Source: Bacteroidales bacterium
Lineage (GTDB): Bacteria > Bacteroidota > Bacteroidia > Bacteroidales > UBA932
Direction of reading: 5' to 3'
DNA length: 64,000 nucleotides
Assembly (NCBI GenBank): GCA_017548985.1
Contig: JAFYYW010000008.1
Span: 1 to 64,000, forward strand
The notes beneath the pieces were generated by a model. It did no database searches. It was not told the origin of the DNA and saw nothing but the letters and a program-made list of their open reading frames with translations. How positions within the stretch are numbered: the first letter of the stretch is position 1; each line of letters starts with the position of its first letter. The position numbers and the translations under genes were made by a program. Positions 53,349-61,694 of this stretch are shown here, piece after piece.

Positions 53349-54416
53349 TTATTTGCAAGCGGCTTGGGCAAGTTGTTGGAGGTAACCTCTGCCAAAGCGG
53401 CTGTCCGGCTCAAGATAATTACCCTCTCCCCACTCGTTCCATGCTTTGATGAATATCAGACCCTCGCCGCCTCTTTCCTCTACCAGAGATAAGGTTTTCT
53501 TGCACAACTCTCCCCATTTCTCCGGAGTACTGTCGTGGATGATCACACCTTTGGAACAACTTCTGGGAGAATGGTCGAAATTCGGGATAATGCACGGGAT
53601 TGTCTCCGGATAATTGATAAAGGATTCTGTCGCGATGTTTGAATAGTATTCGTAAGTCATCGAGACAGGACGCTTCAACAATGGGTTTAACCTGGTTAGC
53701 AACTTGTTCTTGAAGATCATACGGTTGCAATACGCCGCGTCGTGCATCGGGTCGAATACCACCGCGTCATAGCTCGAAGAATGATCGGCCAGGCTGGATG
53801 AGCCTTGGAACAATCCGAAGAAATAGAAGCCGGGAAGGCCGTTCTTTTTTGCGAGAGAGTTCCAGAGTGAAGTGAAAACTTCTATGTCCGGCATTTTGGA
53901 GGGAGCGAAAATGCCATATAAAAGGCGTCCGTCCACTTTGATGTACCGTTTGTCCTTGAAAGCCGAAAGCATAGCATAGAATTGGCTCTCATAATCTTCT
54001 ATGCCAGGATAGGTCTGCTCTATAAGTACTTTATCCGGCACTTTTGGGTTCCACCTCTTGGCATACCAGGTGTGATTTGCCCAACAAAGACAGAAAGGGT
54101 AATCTGGTACACCGGACTGGACGACCTCGTCAAACACTCGGTTGAGGAGCCTTCTTCCCGCAAACCAATAATGCCAATAACAGAATCCCTCGATCCCTGC
54201 AGATCGTGCTAGTTCGGCCTGTTTAATCCTGATGTTCTGGTCGCGTAAATCATAATAGCCGAGTTCTTCAGCGGGAACGCGTGGCTGATAATGGCCTTTG
54301 AACAGCGGTTTTGCTCTTCTGACGTTGGTCCACTCGGTAAACCCCTTTCCCCACCACTCGTCATTTTCAGGAGTGGGAAAAAATTGAGGCAGGTAGAATG
54401 CTATTAAGCGCGGCAT
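53349..54416 (-). CDS. WbsX-like protein (glycoside hydrolase 99-like fold)
   Basis: A 355-residue protein of the WbsX family: RLIAFYLPQFFPTPENDEWW, GFTEWTNVRRAKPLF, GFCYWHYWFAGRRLL and IFIKAWNEWGEGNYLEPD are the family blocks, with the conserved Trp and Glu residues of the GH99-like fold. WbsX proteins occur in O-antigen and capsule loci; they are often listed as glycosyltransferases but the fold is that of a hydrolase, and the reaction is uncertain. Overlaps the flippase gene by 13 nt. Confidence 0.88.
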   Translation of the reverse strand: MPRLIAFYLPQFFPTPENDEWWGKGFTEWTNVRRAKPLFKGHYQPRVPAEELGYYDLRDQNIRIKQAELARSAGIEGFCYWHYWFAGRRLLNRVFDEVVQSGVPDYPFCLCWANHTWYAKRWNPKVPDKVLIEQTYPGIEDYESQFYAMLSAFKDKRYIKVDGRLLYGIFAPSKMPDIEVFTSLWNSLAKKNGLPGFYFFGLFQGSSSLADHSSSYDAVVFDPMHDAAYCNRMIFKNKLLTRLNPLLKRPVSMTYEYYSNIATESFINYPETIPCIIPNFDHSPRSCSKGVIIHDSTPEKWGELCKKTLSLVEERGGEGLIFIKAWNEWGEGNYLEPDSRFGRGYLQQLAQAACK

Positions 54417-55849
54417 AAGAACTGTTTGATGTAACCTTCAACTTCCTGTTCCGCATATAATCTGAATAACTTGGACAGCAGGAAATATGTGATTCCTCCC
54501 ACGGTCACGGATACTCCAAGGGAAATCCAATTGTTCTGTATCAGAGAGGAGAAACACAGCGCCTCGGCGAGAACAATTAAGGATATCAGGAAATATGGGT
54601 AAACTGATTTGACTTGCTTGCTGAACGAATAGCCGAGAATCTTTTTAGTGTAGTGGGTATTGAGGTAGAGAGCGATGAAAGCGTTCAACACCTGTCCGTA
54701 ACACATCACCTTGAGGCTGAAGAACATGGATATGAACAAGATGGAAAAGGCTATTATCTTCTTGATGATCTCAAGGCGCAGTACAAAATCCGACCGCCCT
54801 TTGACGAAGAGTAGGTTGAGGTTGATCTTGGTGACACACTCGGTCAGGAATGAGAAACACAAGATCTGCATAAACGGCACGCATGGCAGCCATTTGTCAG
54901 TTAGAAGGAGGGATACCATCGGTCTGGCGCAACCGCAAATGCCCAAAAGAACCGGAAATAGAATGAAACAGGATATCTGGATATACTTGTCGTACACACG
55001 GATAAGCAGATGGTCGTCGTCCTGGACCTTGCTTAATACCGGATATGCGACCTTATCGAGTGCTCCCATTATTGTCCCATTCGCGATTCCAGGGAATTGC
55101 CCCGCTCTTGAAAACTGTCCCAGATCAGCTGCTGTGAATCTTTTGCCTATCACTAACGAATATGAGCCCGAGTAGATATCGTGGATCAAGCATGAAGCCA
55201 GGATTTTTGAACTGAACCCGAATAGTCGCTTGAAGGATTCCTTAGAAAACACCAAACGTGGTACCCAGCGTAAAAAGAGCAGTGAAAGAATTGTAATAGC
55301 TATCGAAGATGCTATGTTCTGCGCGGCGAGGGCCCACACCCCAAGACTTTTGTAGGCACAGAAAATGCCTATTCCGCCAGAAAAGACAGATGCGATGAAT
55401 GAGATGAGTGTCTTGGTTTTAAAATCAAGCCTTATTGACAGTAGTGTCCCGTGAACGGAGGAGAAAGCTCCAATAACCAGGATGAGTGAGATTACCCGAA
55501 GCAGGGGTTTTAATAAAGGTTGCCCGTAGAAGCGAGCGATGGCCGGAGCCGATACGAATAGGATCCAATAGAATACAAAACTCAATACGAGATTGACGAT
55601 GTACACGGTCGAGAAGTCCTTGTCGCTAGGATTCTTTGTTTGGATTAAAGCACTTGTCAATCCTCCGTTAATAAGAGTCTGGGAAATTGTCAGGAAAACC
55701 CCAAGCATGCCTACAAGGCCGTAGTCCGTAGGACTTAACAGTCTTGCCAGAATAATGCCTATCAAAAAGTTAACTCCACGGATCAAGACTTGTTCCACAA
55801 AGGTCCAAGTTATCCCCTTGATAGTCTTCTGTTTTAAGGATTCAGGCAT
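54404..55849 (-). CDS. wzx: Wzx-type polysaccharide flippase
   Basis: A 481-residue MOP/Polysacc_synt family membrane protein with about twelve to fourteen helices. TIKGITWTFVEQVLIRGVNF leads into FLIGIILARLLSPTDYGLVG, the family's standard start. It moves lipid-linked repeat units from the cytoplasmic to the periplasmic face. It sits near the start of the operon, overlapping the SDR gene by 16 nt. The symbol rests on family and context. Confidence 0.9.
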   Translation of the reverse strand: MPESLKQKTIKGITWTFVEQVLIRGVNFLIGIILARLLSPTDYGLVGMLGVFLTISQTLINGGLTSALIQTKNPSDKDFSTVYIVNLVLSFVFYWILFVSAPAIARFYGQPLLKPLLRVISLILVIGAFSSVHGTLLSIRLDFKTKTLISFIASVFSGGIGIFCAYKSLGVWALAAQNIASSIAITILSLLFLRWVPRLVFSKESFKRLFGFSSKILASCLIHDIYSGSYSLVIGKRFTAADLGQFSRAGQFPGIANGTIMGALDKVAYPVLSKVQDDDHLLIRVYDKYIQISCFILFPVLLGICGCARPMVSLLLTDKWLPCVPFMQILCFSFLTECVTKINLNLLFVKGRSDFVLRLEIIKKIIAFSILFISMFFSLKVMCYGQVLNAFIALYLNTHYTKKILGYSFSKQVKSVYPYFLISLIVLAEALCFSSLIQNNWISLGVSVTVGGITYFLLSKLFRLYAEQEVEGYIKQFLCRA

Positions 55850-56907
55850 TTCAATGTCCTGCTGATTCCTTCCCTTAGAGTATATTTAGCCCTCCATCCC
55901 AGGGCCCTCAGTTTGCTGCCATCGAGCCTGGCTTTTGTCGCTTTGCTGAACCCCGCCGCTTCCACCGCATCAGGAAAATCGAAAACCACCCTGGTTCCGG
56001 CCTCTTCAGCAATAATACCAGCGATTACTTTAAGGGGGATATCCAAAGATTCTTCTGCCACGTTATATGATTGTCCGCATTCACCTTTTAGTAGGACTGT
56101 AAGCAAACCCGTTACCGCATCGGCAGTGTATGTATATGAATACAATTGGTTTCCGTCGCTTTTCAAAACTATATCTTCCCCATTTACGCCATTACGAAGG
56201 AATTGCGACATGGCTTTCGTGTCAGAAGGGAGCAGGGTTGGGCCGAAAGAACGGGTAAGCCTCGCGATAACAATATCCAATCCTTTTTGTTTGAGGTATG
56301 CCTGGCAGAGAGCCTCCCCGCAGCGCTTGCTTTCAGGATAACCCGCGCGCAGGGTATTGCAGTCGATATATCCAAGATACTGCTCGTCAAACAGTTCTTT
56401 GTCTCCTCTATTCTCGCCATAAATCTCATTTGAAGAAGCGAACAGGAACCTCCTTGCCCTTTGCGACATGGCCGCTTCAAGCATGTTCCTTGTTCCAATG
56501 ATATTTGTCAGGACAGTCCCGATAGGATCAGTGGCATAAGCTACAGGATGTGTGTTGCTGGCAAGATGCAGCACATAATCAATCTTGCCTGGCATAAGAT
56601 AAGTAATCTCCTGATTCACATCTCCTTCCAGTATCTGCAAAAGGGAAGAATCCGACCATTCCACAAACCTTGAACATGCTTTCTCGCGACTGCGGGAAAG
56701 AGCGAAAACCTTGCAGTTTAAGCCATACTCACGGTTCCGGAACATAATGACGTCGACAAGGCAACTCCCGATCATTCCCGTGGATCCGGAGATCAAGAGA
56801 GAACGATCACGCAGAATGTCCCAGTCGAACCAATCACAACCATTAATAGTGATCAGGTCTTCGGCATACTGCGGGCATGAGAACGGTTTATTATTCGAGA
56901 TGTCCAT
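55834..56907 (-). CDS. Extended SDR, NAD-dependent epimerase/dehydratase family
   Basis: A 357-residue Rossmann protein. LLISGSTGMIGSCLVDVI is the glycine-rich NAD(P) site, HLASNTHPV the second, RFLFASSNEIYG and YPESKR (Tyr-x3-Lys) the catalytic motifs. It should oxidise, reduce or epimerise a nucleotide-linked sugar or polyol. It overlaps the cytidylyltransferase gene by 17 nt, so the substrate is plausibly a CDP-linked compound or its precursor. Confidence 0.85.
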   Translation of the reverse strand: MDISNNKPFSCPQYAEDLITINGCDWFDWDILRDRSLLISGSTGMIGSCLVDVIMFRNREYGLNCKVFALSRSREKACSRFVEWSDSSLLQILEGDVNQEITYLMPGKIDYVLHLASNTHPVAYATDPIGTVLTNIIGTRNMLEAAMSQRARRFLFASSNEIYGENRGDKELFDEQYLGYIDCNTLRAGYPESKRCGEALCQAYLKQKGLDIVIARLTRSFGPTLLPSDTKAMSQFLRNGVNGEDIVLKSDGNQLYSYTYTADAVTGLLTVLLKGECGQSYNVAEESLDIPLKVIAGIIAEEAGTRVVFDFPDAVEAAGFSKATKARLDGSKLRALGWRAKYTLREGISRTLKCLNP

Positions 56908-57613
56908 CTTTCTTCATTTCCAGATACCCCTTGAAGAGTTCCAAGTCATCTTTAGTGGTAAGTTTGATGTTCTTATCAGATCCGGCGGCAAAGTGCAGAG
57001 TCTTTCCTAATTCAACCATCATGGTATTGGTGTACGAAGAACCGTAAATGCCAATTCCTTTTTCGAAGGCCTCGTGATAAGCTCTGTCAAGAATACCGAA
57101 CCTATATGCTTGCGGCGTCGCTACTCTTCGTAGCGTTTCCCTTGGTATGTATTTAGTTGTCGTGGAAGGATCGTCCTCATTCACCAAGAATATTTGTTCA
57201 TTGTAAGGCATTGAAGTGACGGCGTTTCCATATTCTTGACACTTCTCTATAACATCAGTAAGGACATATGGCTCAATCAGCGGGCGAATACCATCGTGGA
57301 TGATAATGATATCATCATCGTGGCATGTGTCTTCCAAATTGAACACTCCGTTACGAATGGACTCTTGACCTGTGCCTCCTCCTGGGACGATCCACTTGAG
57401 TTTATCTATCCCGAATTGCCTGGAATAGGCCCATACGACATCCTGCCAGCCATCAATGCAAACAACTTCGATCGCATCTACCATTTTATGACTCTGGAAT
57501 CCTTCCAAAGTATATATGAGAACCGGTTTGTCATGGATTGTGATAAACTGTTTGGGGATGCTCTGCCCCATCCTGGAGCCAGAGCCTCCTGCTATGATAA
57601 TGGCGATATTCAT
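56891..57613 (-). CDS. IspD/TarI-like cytidylyltransferase
   Basis: A 240-residue nucleotidyltransferase. NIAIIIAGGSGSRMGQSIPK binds CTP, and IIIHDGIRPLIEPYV and DKNIKLTTKDDLEL are the further family motifs. IspD makes CDP-methylerythritol for isoprenoids; TarI/Bcs1-type relatives make CDP-ribitol. The start of a polysaccharide operon with an SDR next and two LicD genes in it favours the TarI-like role. It is the first gene of the operon. I see no clear promoter in the 75 nt before it, so transcription may begin further upstream. ATG 57613. Confidence 0.8.
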   Translation of the reverse strand: MNIAIIIAGGSGSRMGQSIPKQFITIHDKPVLIYTLEGFQSHKMVDAIEVVCIDGWQDVVWAYSRQFGIDKLKWIVPGGGTGQESIRNGVFNLEDTCHDDDIIIIHDGIRPLIEPYVLTDVIEKCQEYGNAVTSMPYNEQIFLVNEDDPSTTTKYIPRETLRRVATPQAYRFGILDRAYHEAFEKGIGIYGSSYTNTMMVELGKTLHFAAGSDKNIKLTTKDDLELFKGYLEMKKDGHLE

Positions 57614-57688
57614 TTGTGTTATCATGCACAAAGCCTTGCCCGACCGGTGGGCCAGACAAGACTTTGAAAAGGGTTTTCGAGTAAAAAT

Positions 57689-58714
57689 CTATTCCTCGTC
57701 AAGCACCAGTACGATGCGGCGATTGAGCTGGCGGCCTTCGTCTGTCTCGTTCGTGGCCACGGGGCGAGATTCGCCAAAGCCCTTCCAGGTCAGGCGGAAC
57801 TTGTTGATTCCCTTGTTTACGAGATAGTCGTAGACGGCTTTGGCGCGCCTTTCGGAGAGGCCTTGGTTGTACTCCTCGGTGCCTCGGCTGTCAGTGTGTC
57901 CCTCGATGACACCCTTGACGGTCGGGAACTCGTTCAGCCAGGCGACAGCTTTGTCGAGGATCGGAATGGCATCGGCGCGGATCTCGGATTTGTCGAAGTC
58001 GAACAGGGCGTCGGCGCGGAAGGACTTATTGATTTCCTCTACTGCCTCCTGGACGGTGGGTTTCGGCTCCTCAACCACGGGTTCGGGCTCGGGCTCCGGT
58101 GCGGGTTCCGGCTTGGGGACGATTACAGGTATCGGCTCTGGAATCACCTCGGGCTCTGGTTTCGCGCCAACCTTGCCCAGATTGACTCTAAGACCGAGAG
58201 TGGCGGTGAGATTCCTTCCGAAACCGTCTCCCTCGGGGAAGGTGGATCCCGGGAAGGCAGTCGCTTTGAGATCCGGAATAAAGCTGACCCTGTTGGAAAG
58301 CTTGATCGGAACCATGATGCCGACACCTCCGGCAGGCTTTAAGTTTTCGACCTTGGCGGCCCCGGCGTGAATATACGGGACAAGGAAATCCCAGCAACGC
58401 AGGAGCAGGTCCGCATGGGCATAGGAGTAGTTCAGTTTTCCGTATTCGATATACTGGTCAGAGACCGAAAGTCCCTGATATCCAGCCCTGAATCCAAGAG
58501 TGTTGTTGAAGAACTTTCCAACGTACACATCGAAGGCAGTGCCATTTCCACTGTGTGACTCTATTCGTGAAAGGTATTCTTTCCCGTCAAATCCGGTGTT
58601 GAATCCTCCCGAGGCTCCGAGGAACCAATTGGTGGGTCGCTCGTTCTGGGCGGTAGCCACGAACGACATGGCAATGGCCGCGAAAACCAGTACTATTCTT
58701 TTCATTCTCATCAT
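57689..58714 (-). CDS. OmpA-family outer-membrane protein
   Basis: A 341-residue protein: signal peptide, an eight-strand type beta-barrel (about 25-185), a linker rich in Pro and Glu (EPIPVIVPKPEPAPEPEPEP) and the OmpA C-terminal domain (about 220-335; GVIEGHTDSRGTEEYNQGLS with the peptidoglycan-binding Asp and Arg). It links the outer membrane to the wall. The start could be 58714, 58711 or 58705 (MKRIV). It follows the barrel gene after 8 nt. Confidence 0.93.
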   Translation of the reverse strand: MMRMKRIVLVFAAIAMSFVATAQNERPTNWFLGASGGFNTGFDGKEYLSRIESHSGNGTAFDVYVGKFFNNTLGFRAGYQGLSVSDQYIEYGKLNYSYAHADLLLRCWDFLVPYIHAGAAKVENLKPAGGVGIMVPIKLSNRVSFIPDLKATAFPGSTFPEGDGFGRNLTATLGLRVNLGKVGAKPEPEVIPEPIPVIVPKPEPAPEPEPEPVVEEPKPTVQEAVEEINKSFRADALFDFDKSEIRADAIPILDKAVAWLNEFPTVKGVIEGHTDSRGTEEYNQGLSERRAKAVYDYLVNKGINKFRLTWKGFGESRPVATNETDEGRQLNRRIVLVLDEE

Positions 58715-58722
58715 CAGTTAAA

Positions 58723-59427
58723 TTAAAAATGCAAAGCGAGTCCGAAAGAACCTACGCCACGAAGGTCGAATGGATAACCAGGATAACCGTTAGCAGAGGC
58801 TTTCTTGTCCTCCTCTGTCGGCTGCAGACCGTTGAAATTGTCAGTGTATGCCTCCGCGGCAAAATCAACGAAGAGTCCGAAGAAATCGGAGAGCCTGAGT
58901 TCGCAAAGGAATCCCACGCGGAAGCCGAAGCTGTTGTTAGGATCGGTCATATAAGTGCCTTTGGAAATACCCTGCCACGGATGGCCGGAGTCGGTGATGT
59001 CATAGGAGTGTCCCAGTCCGACTCCTAAGTATGCCTTAGGAGCAAAAGGCCCCTCGTAGAACTCGTCTGTCAGATTCCAGGTGGCGTCAAGAAAAGCGGA
59101 AATGCTCTTGAAGTTGTACGGCCAGAAGCCTCCTCCGGATTGACGGGAATTGTTGGCGGCGTCATTCTTCCCGTCATAGTTGACATTGACGCGGAATCCC
59201 AACTTGCGAGAGACGTCGTAACCTAATGATACGGAGCCTTGTAAAGAGAGGAGATCAAAAGCCTTTCCGGCTTCCTTGAAGGTGAAACAGTTTTCATTGT
59301 AAGATAACAGCCCGCCTCCTTGGATACCTATCCAGAATGGGTTAGTTGGCCTCTCTTCGGCAGGCTGCGCGAAGAGAGCGGAGGCGCTTAGCACCAACAC
59401 TGCGAATGAAGTGAAAATAGTCTTCAT
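58723..59427 (-). CDS. Small outer-membrane beta-barrel protein
   Basis: A 234-residue exported protein: signal peptide MKTIFTSFAVLVLSASALFA, then alternating strands with aromatic girdles (SVSLGYDVSRKLGFRVNVNY, SFGFRVGFLCELRLSDFFGL) and a C-terminal FGLALHF ending in Phe, typical of barrels inserted by Bam. It resembles OmpA N-domains without the peptidoglycan domain. It is the first gene of the unit with the OmpA-family gene. ATG 59427 opens the signal peptide. Confidence 0.85.
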   Translation of the reverse strand: MKTIFTSFAVLVLSASALFAQPAEERPTNPFWIGIQGGGLLSYNENCFTFKEAGKAFDLLSLQGSVSLGYDVSRKLGFRVNVNYDGKNDAANNSRQSGGGFWPYNFKSISAFLDATWNLTDEFYEGPFAPKAYLGVGLGHSYDITDSGHPWQGISKGTYMTDPNNSFGFRVGFLCELRLSDFFGLFVDFAAEAYTDNFNGLQPTEEDKKASANGYPGYPFDLRGVGSFGLALHF

Positions 59428-59545
59428 TGTTTTGAATATTAATAATTTACTTAGATTCTTGACAGTAAGCCGAAAATGGCTACGCCGACAGTCCTGCATC
59501 TGCGGAACCGCTTCGAAAAAGTATGGAGGACATCTCCATTCACTG

Positions 59546-59553
59546 CAAAGATA
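59546..59553 (-). promoter_or_regulatory. Promoter -7 box of the beta-barrel/OmpA unit
   Basis: TATCTTTG on the minus strand fits TAnnTTTG. The ATG at 59427 lies about 118 nt downstream, giving a 5' leader of some 110 nt. No TTTG at -33. Confidence 0.5.
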
Positions 59554-59681
59554 GTCTTTTTATTCGAAACTTGTTGACGAATGTCAAATTAATTTATTCA
59601 ATAATCGTTTTAAATGGCGTTTTTGGGATGAAAAATACTGGCCTATTATATTAATTACTTTTTTTTTTGAGAGATTCTTTA

Positions 59682-59689
59682 TAATTTTG
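59682..59689 (+). promoter_or_regulatory. Promoter -7 box of upxY
   Basis: TAATTTTG fits TAnnTTTG; the leader to the ATG at 59747 would be about 50 nt. The -33 region is only a T-run. Confidence 0.45.
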
Positions 59690-59746
59690 CAAGTTCACAA
59701 TTGTGTCCCAAAAGGTATGCTGTTGTGTTGAAGCAAGCAAGTTGTT

Positions 59747-60298
59747 ATGAATTTGGCGAGATCATACGGAATGGATAGGGAGATGGCGGACCAGGGCGGA
59801 ATGGCCTGGTACGTCGCGAAAACTCGCTATTTCCGCCAGGAGATCCGGATGAGGGATGAGCTCTCCCGCAGGGGGATAATCTCTTTCGTCCCGACGGTCA
59901 GCGTGCGGAAGAGCCGCGGCTCCGGTTCGTATGAGAAAGTCCTTGCTCCCAACATTGTGTTCGTCAGGGCCACCAAGGAAGACGCCTGCATGCTTGTGGT
60001 GAGGGATAGGTACCCGATCCAGTTCGTTCCGGATTGTGCCACAAGGCAGATGATGGTTGTCCCGGACAAGCAGATGGATGATTTCCGCCGCGTATTTGAT
60101 CTTTCCATTGAAGAAGGAGGACTGGTTGACAAGCCTCTGAAGGTCGGAGAGAAGGTGAGGGTCACGAAAGGATCCTTGAAGGGCGTTGAGGGATATGTTG
60201 AGGAATTACTTGGCAAGACCTATGTTGTGGTCGGATTGTTAGGATGCCTTTGGGCCCGGGCCAGGGTTCCGAGGGCGTGGTTGGAGAAGATAATATAG
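59747..60298 (+). CDS. UpxY-family (NusG-like) transcription antiterminator
   Basis: A 183-residue NusG paralogue. MAWYVAKTRYFRQEIRMRDE opens the NGN domain (about 18-105), and GEKVRVTKGSLKGVEGYVEE is the KOW domain (about 125-160). In Bacteroides, UpxY proteins are the first gene of capsule operons and let RNA polymerase pass terminators in their own operon. Here the gene leads away from the polysaccharide locus and is followed, in the same direction, by a small peptide gene and fimbrillin genes. Several in-frame ATGs (59747, 59771, 59783, 59801) exist; the first is used. Confidence 0.9.
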   Translation: MNLARSYGMDREMADQGGMAWYVAKTRYFRQEIRMRDELSRRGIISFVPTVSVRKSRGSGSYEKVLAPNIVFVRATKEDACMLVVRDRYPIQFVPDCATRQMMVVPDKQMDDFRRVFDLSIEEGGLVDKPLKVGEKVRVTKGSLKGVEGYVEELLGKTYVVVGLLGCLWARARVPRAWLEKII

Positions 60299-60325
60299 AA
60301 GAATAAATATAGAGACATTTGATTT

Positions 60326-60505
60326 ATGGAAAAAGCTAAACAGTATACGCCACCAATTGTGTTGCGCGTATGTGAGTTCTCTCCTGAAGGCCCGATACTT
60401 GACGGGTCGTTGGTGGATGATGCCCAGGTTAACATCGCCGCCACAGAGCAGAAGGTGGAGACACATGATTTTAGTGATTCAGGGTTTAACCATAACTGGC
60501 AGTAA
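60326..60505 (+). CDS. 59-residue peptide gene between upxY and the fimbrillins
   Basis: An open frame of 59 codons (MEKAKQYTPPIVLRVCEFSP at its start, FNHNWQ at its end), 27 nt after upxY and 2 nt before the fimbrillin gene. It has no signal peptide or membrane segment, and pI appears acidic. The pattern of an N-terminal Y-x2-P-x-V segment followed by a Gly/Asp/Asn-rich tail recalls short proteins that accompany fimbrial and other surface genes in Bacteroidales, but I do not know a function. Tight spacing supports that it is real. Confidence 0.65.
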   Translation: MEKAKQYTPPIVLRVCEFSPEGPILDGSLVDDAQVNIAATEQKVETHDFSDSGFNHNWQ

Positions 60506-60507
60506 GC

Positions 60508-61683
60508 ATGAGAAAGATTTTACATTTTTTGGCAGCTGCCGTTGTTTTGGCAGGCCTTCTCGTTCTGGCTGGGTGCCAGAAGGAGAATTGGGACAGGAAA
60601 GGTGCCAAAGCGGTTCAGTTCGGTGTGTCCGCTCATTCTTCAGCCATGACGAGGACTGAGTATAAGGAATATACCGAAGGAGCCTCCACACAGGGAATCA
60701 AGTGGTTGAATACGGATAAGATTCGTATTTACTCGCCTAATTCCGCCAGGCGTGCCGCAGTTGAGAATGGTCCCGAGACCACCGAGAATCCGTACTATTA
60801 TTGGGCTGATTACAAGATTAAACCTAATAGTGAAGATCAGTCGAAAGGTACGCTGGAGAACCTGAGTAACGACGTCGACCCGACGACCAATCCTGCTTAT
60901 GATCAAGAGCAGGTCGGTGAAAGTTATTATGTAGGTAACGGCCTCATCTGGCTGGACGATAACCAGGCCACATTCTATGGCGTATATCCGAAGCCCGGTT
61001 CCGATGCTGGTACTGGCAATACGTCGGCTGTGCCGGGCACTCAGGGGAAATTCAGTTTCACGATCCCGGCCTTACAGTATTATTCTGAGAAGGGAGACAT
61101 GTCATACGCTTTCATGACTTCCAAGGCTACGGCTAGCAAAGGCCAGAATGTTTTAATGACATTCTATCCTGACTTCACGGCTTTCGAGTTTTTCCTGAAG
61201 TCTACCGAAGAGGGCGTCACGTTAAATGATTTTTATATCAGGATTAACGACAATAGTATTAATAATACCACTCATTTGGCGGGTCCTTTCGATGTTGACG
61301 TGTCAGGCGACAAATCATATACTTTTTATGACAATTCGTCTTCTCAAAAGTATATTCATGTTAACATGGGCTCGGGGAAAGATATACCTTCCGGAGATGA
61401 TGTCGCTCCTCTTGTTTTCACCGTGTTCGCGTTGCCAAGGACTCTTTCGAAACTTCGCATAGAGATTGAGGCCACTTATTCGAGTGGTACCAATAAGACA
61501 TGGACTCTTGACTTGTCCAAGAGCGATGGGACCACAATTAATTTCACCGCTTGTTCCAAGCACCGTCTTACCGGCTTGCTTTTGCCTGGTGGAGAGTGGC
61601 TGATTACTTTTGCTGACGGTGGAATGACTGTCGAAGAGTGGATCACCAACTCTGACAACAATCAGACCCTGGTCATTGAATAG
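60508..61683 (+). CDS. Fimbrillin-family lipoprotein (Mfa-like)
   Basis: A 391-residue lipoprotein (lipobox VLAGC, Cys23). After the anchor, AVQFGVSAHSSAMTRTEYK is the beta strand and Thr-Arg segment at which fimbrillin precursors are usually cleaved by a trypsin-like protease, followed by WLNTDKIRIYS, the typical first core block. The protein consists of two beta-sandwich parts as in Mfa-like subunits. It is exported as a lipoprotein and may form or cap a fimbria. 2 nt from the peptide gene, 5 nt to the next fimbrillin. Confidence 0.85.
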   Translation: MRKILHFLAAAVVLAGLLVLAGCQKENWDRKGAKAVQFGVSAHSSAMTRTEYKEYTEGASTQGIKWLNTDKIRIYSPNSARRAAVENGPETTENPYYYWADYKIKPNSEDQSKGTLENLSNDVDPTTNPAYDQEQVGESYYVGNGLIWLDDNQATFYGVYPKPGSDAGTGNTSAVPGTQGKFSFTIPALQYYSEKGDMSYAFMTSKATASKGQNVLMTFYPDFTAFEFFLKSTEEGVTLNDFYIRINDNSINNTTHLAGPFDVDVSGDKSYTFYDNSSSQKYIHVNMGSGKDIPSGDDVAPLVFTVFALPRTLSKLRIEIEATYSSGTNKTWTLDLSKSDGTTINFTACSKHRLTGLLLPGGEWLITFADGGMTVEEWITNSDNNQTLVIE

Positions 61684-61694
61684 GAGGAATGATT

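Larger units (their letters stand above)
59428..59746. other. 319-bp divergent intergenic region upstream of upxY
   Basis: AT-rich region between the barrel gene (minus) and the antiterminator (plus). It holds one -7 promoter box in each direction and a 10-bp palindrome (CACAATTGTG, 59696-59705) just after the plus-strand box. I see no long inverted repeats like those of invertible promoters. Confidence 0.6.

Noticed and set aside
57614..57688. Terminator or promoter between the OmpA-family gene and the polysaccharide operon
   Set aside because: Only a 4-bp GCCC/GGGC pairing without T-run and no TAnnTTTG box could be found, so neither is claimed.
59428..59746. Invertible promoter of the kind controlling Bacteroides capsules
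   Set aside because: I found no pair of long inverted repeats flanking the promoter boxes, only a 10-bp palindrome, and no invertase gene in the window.
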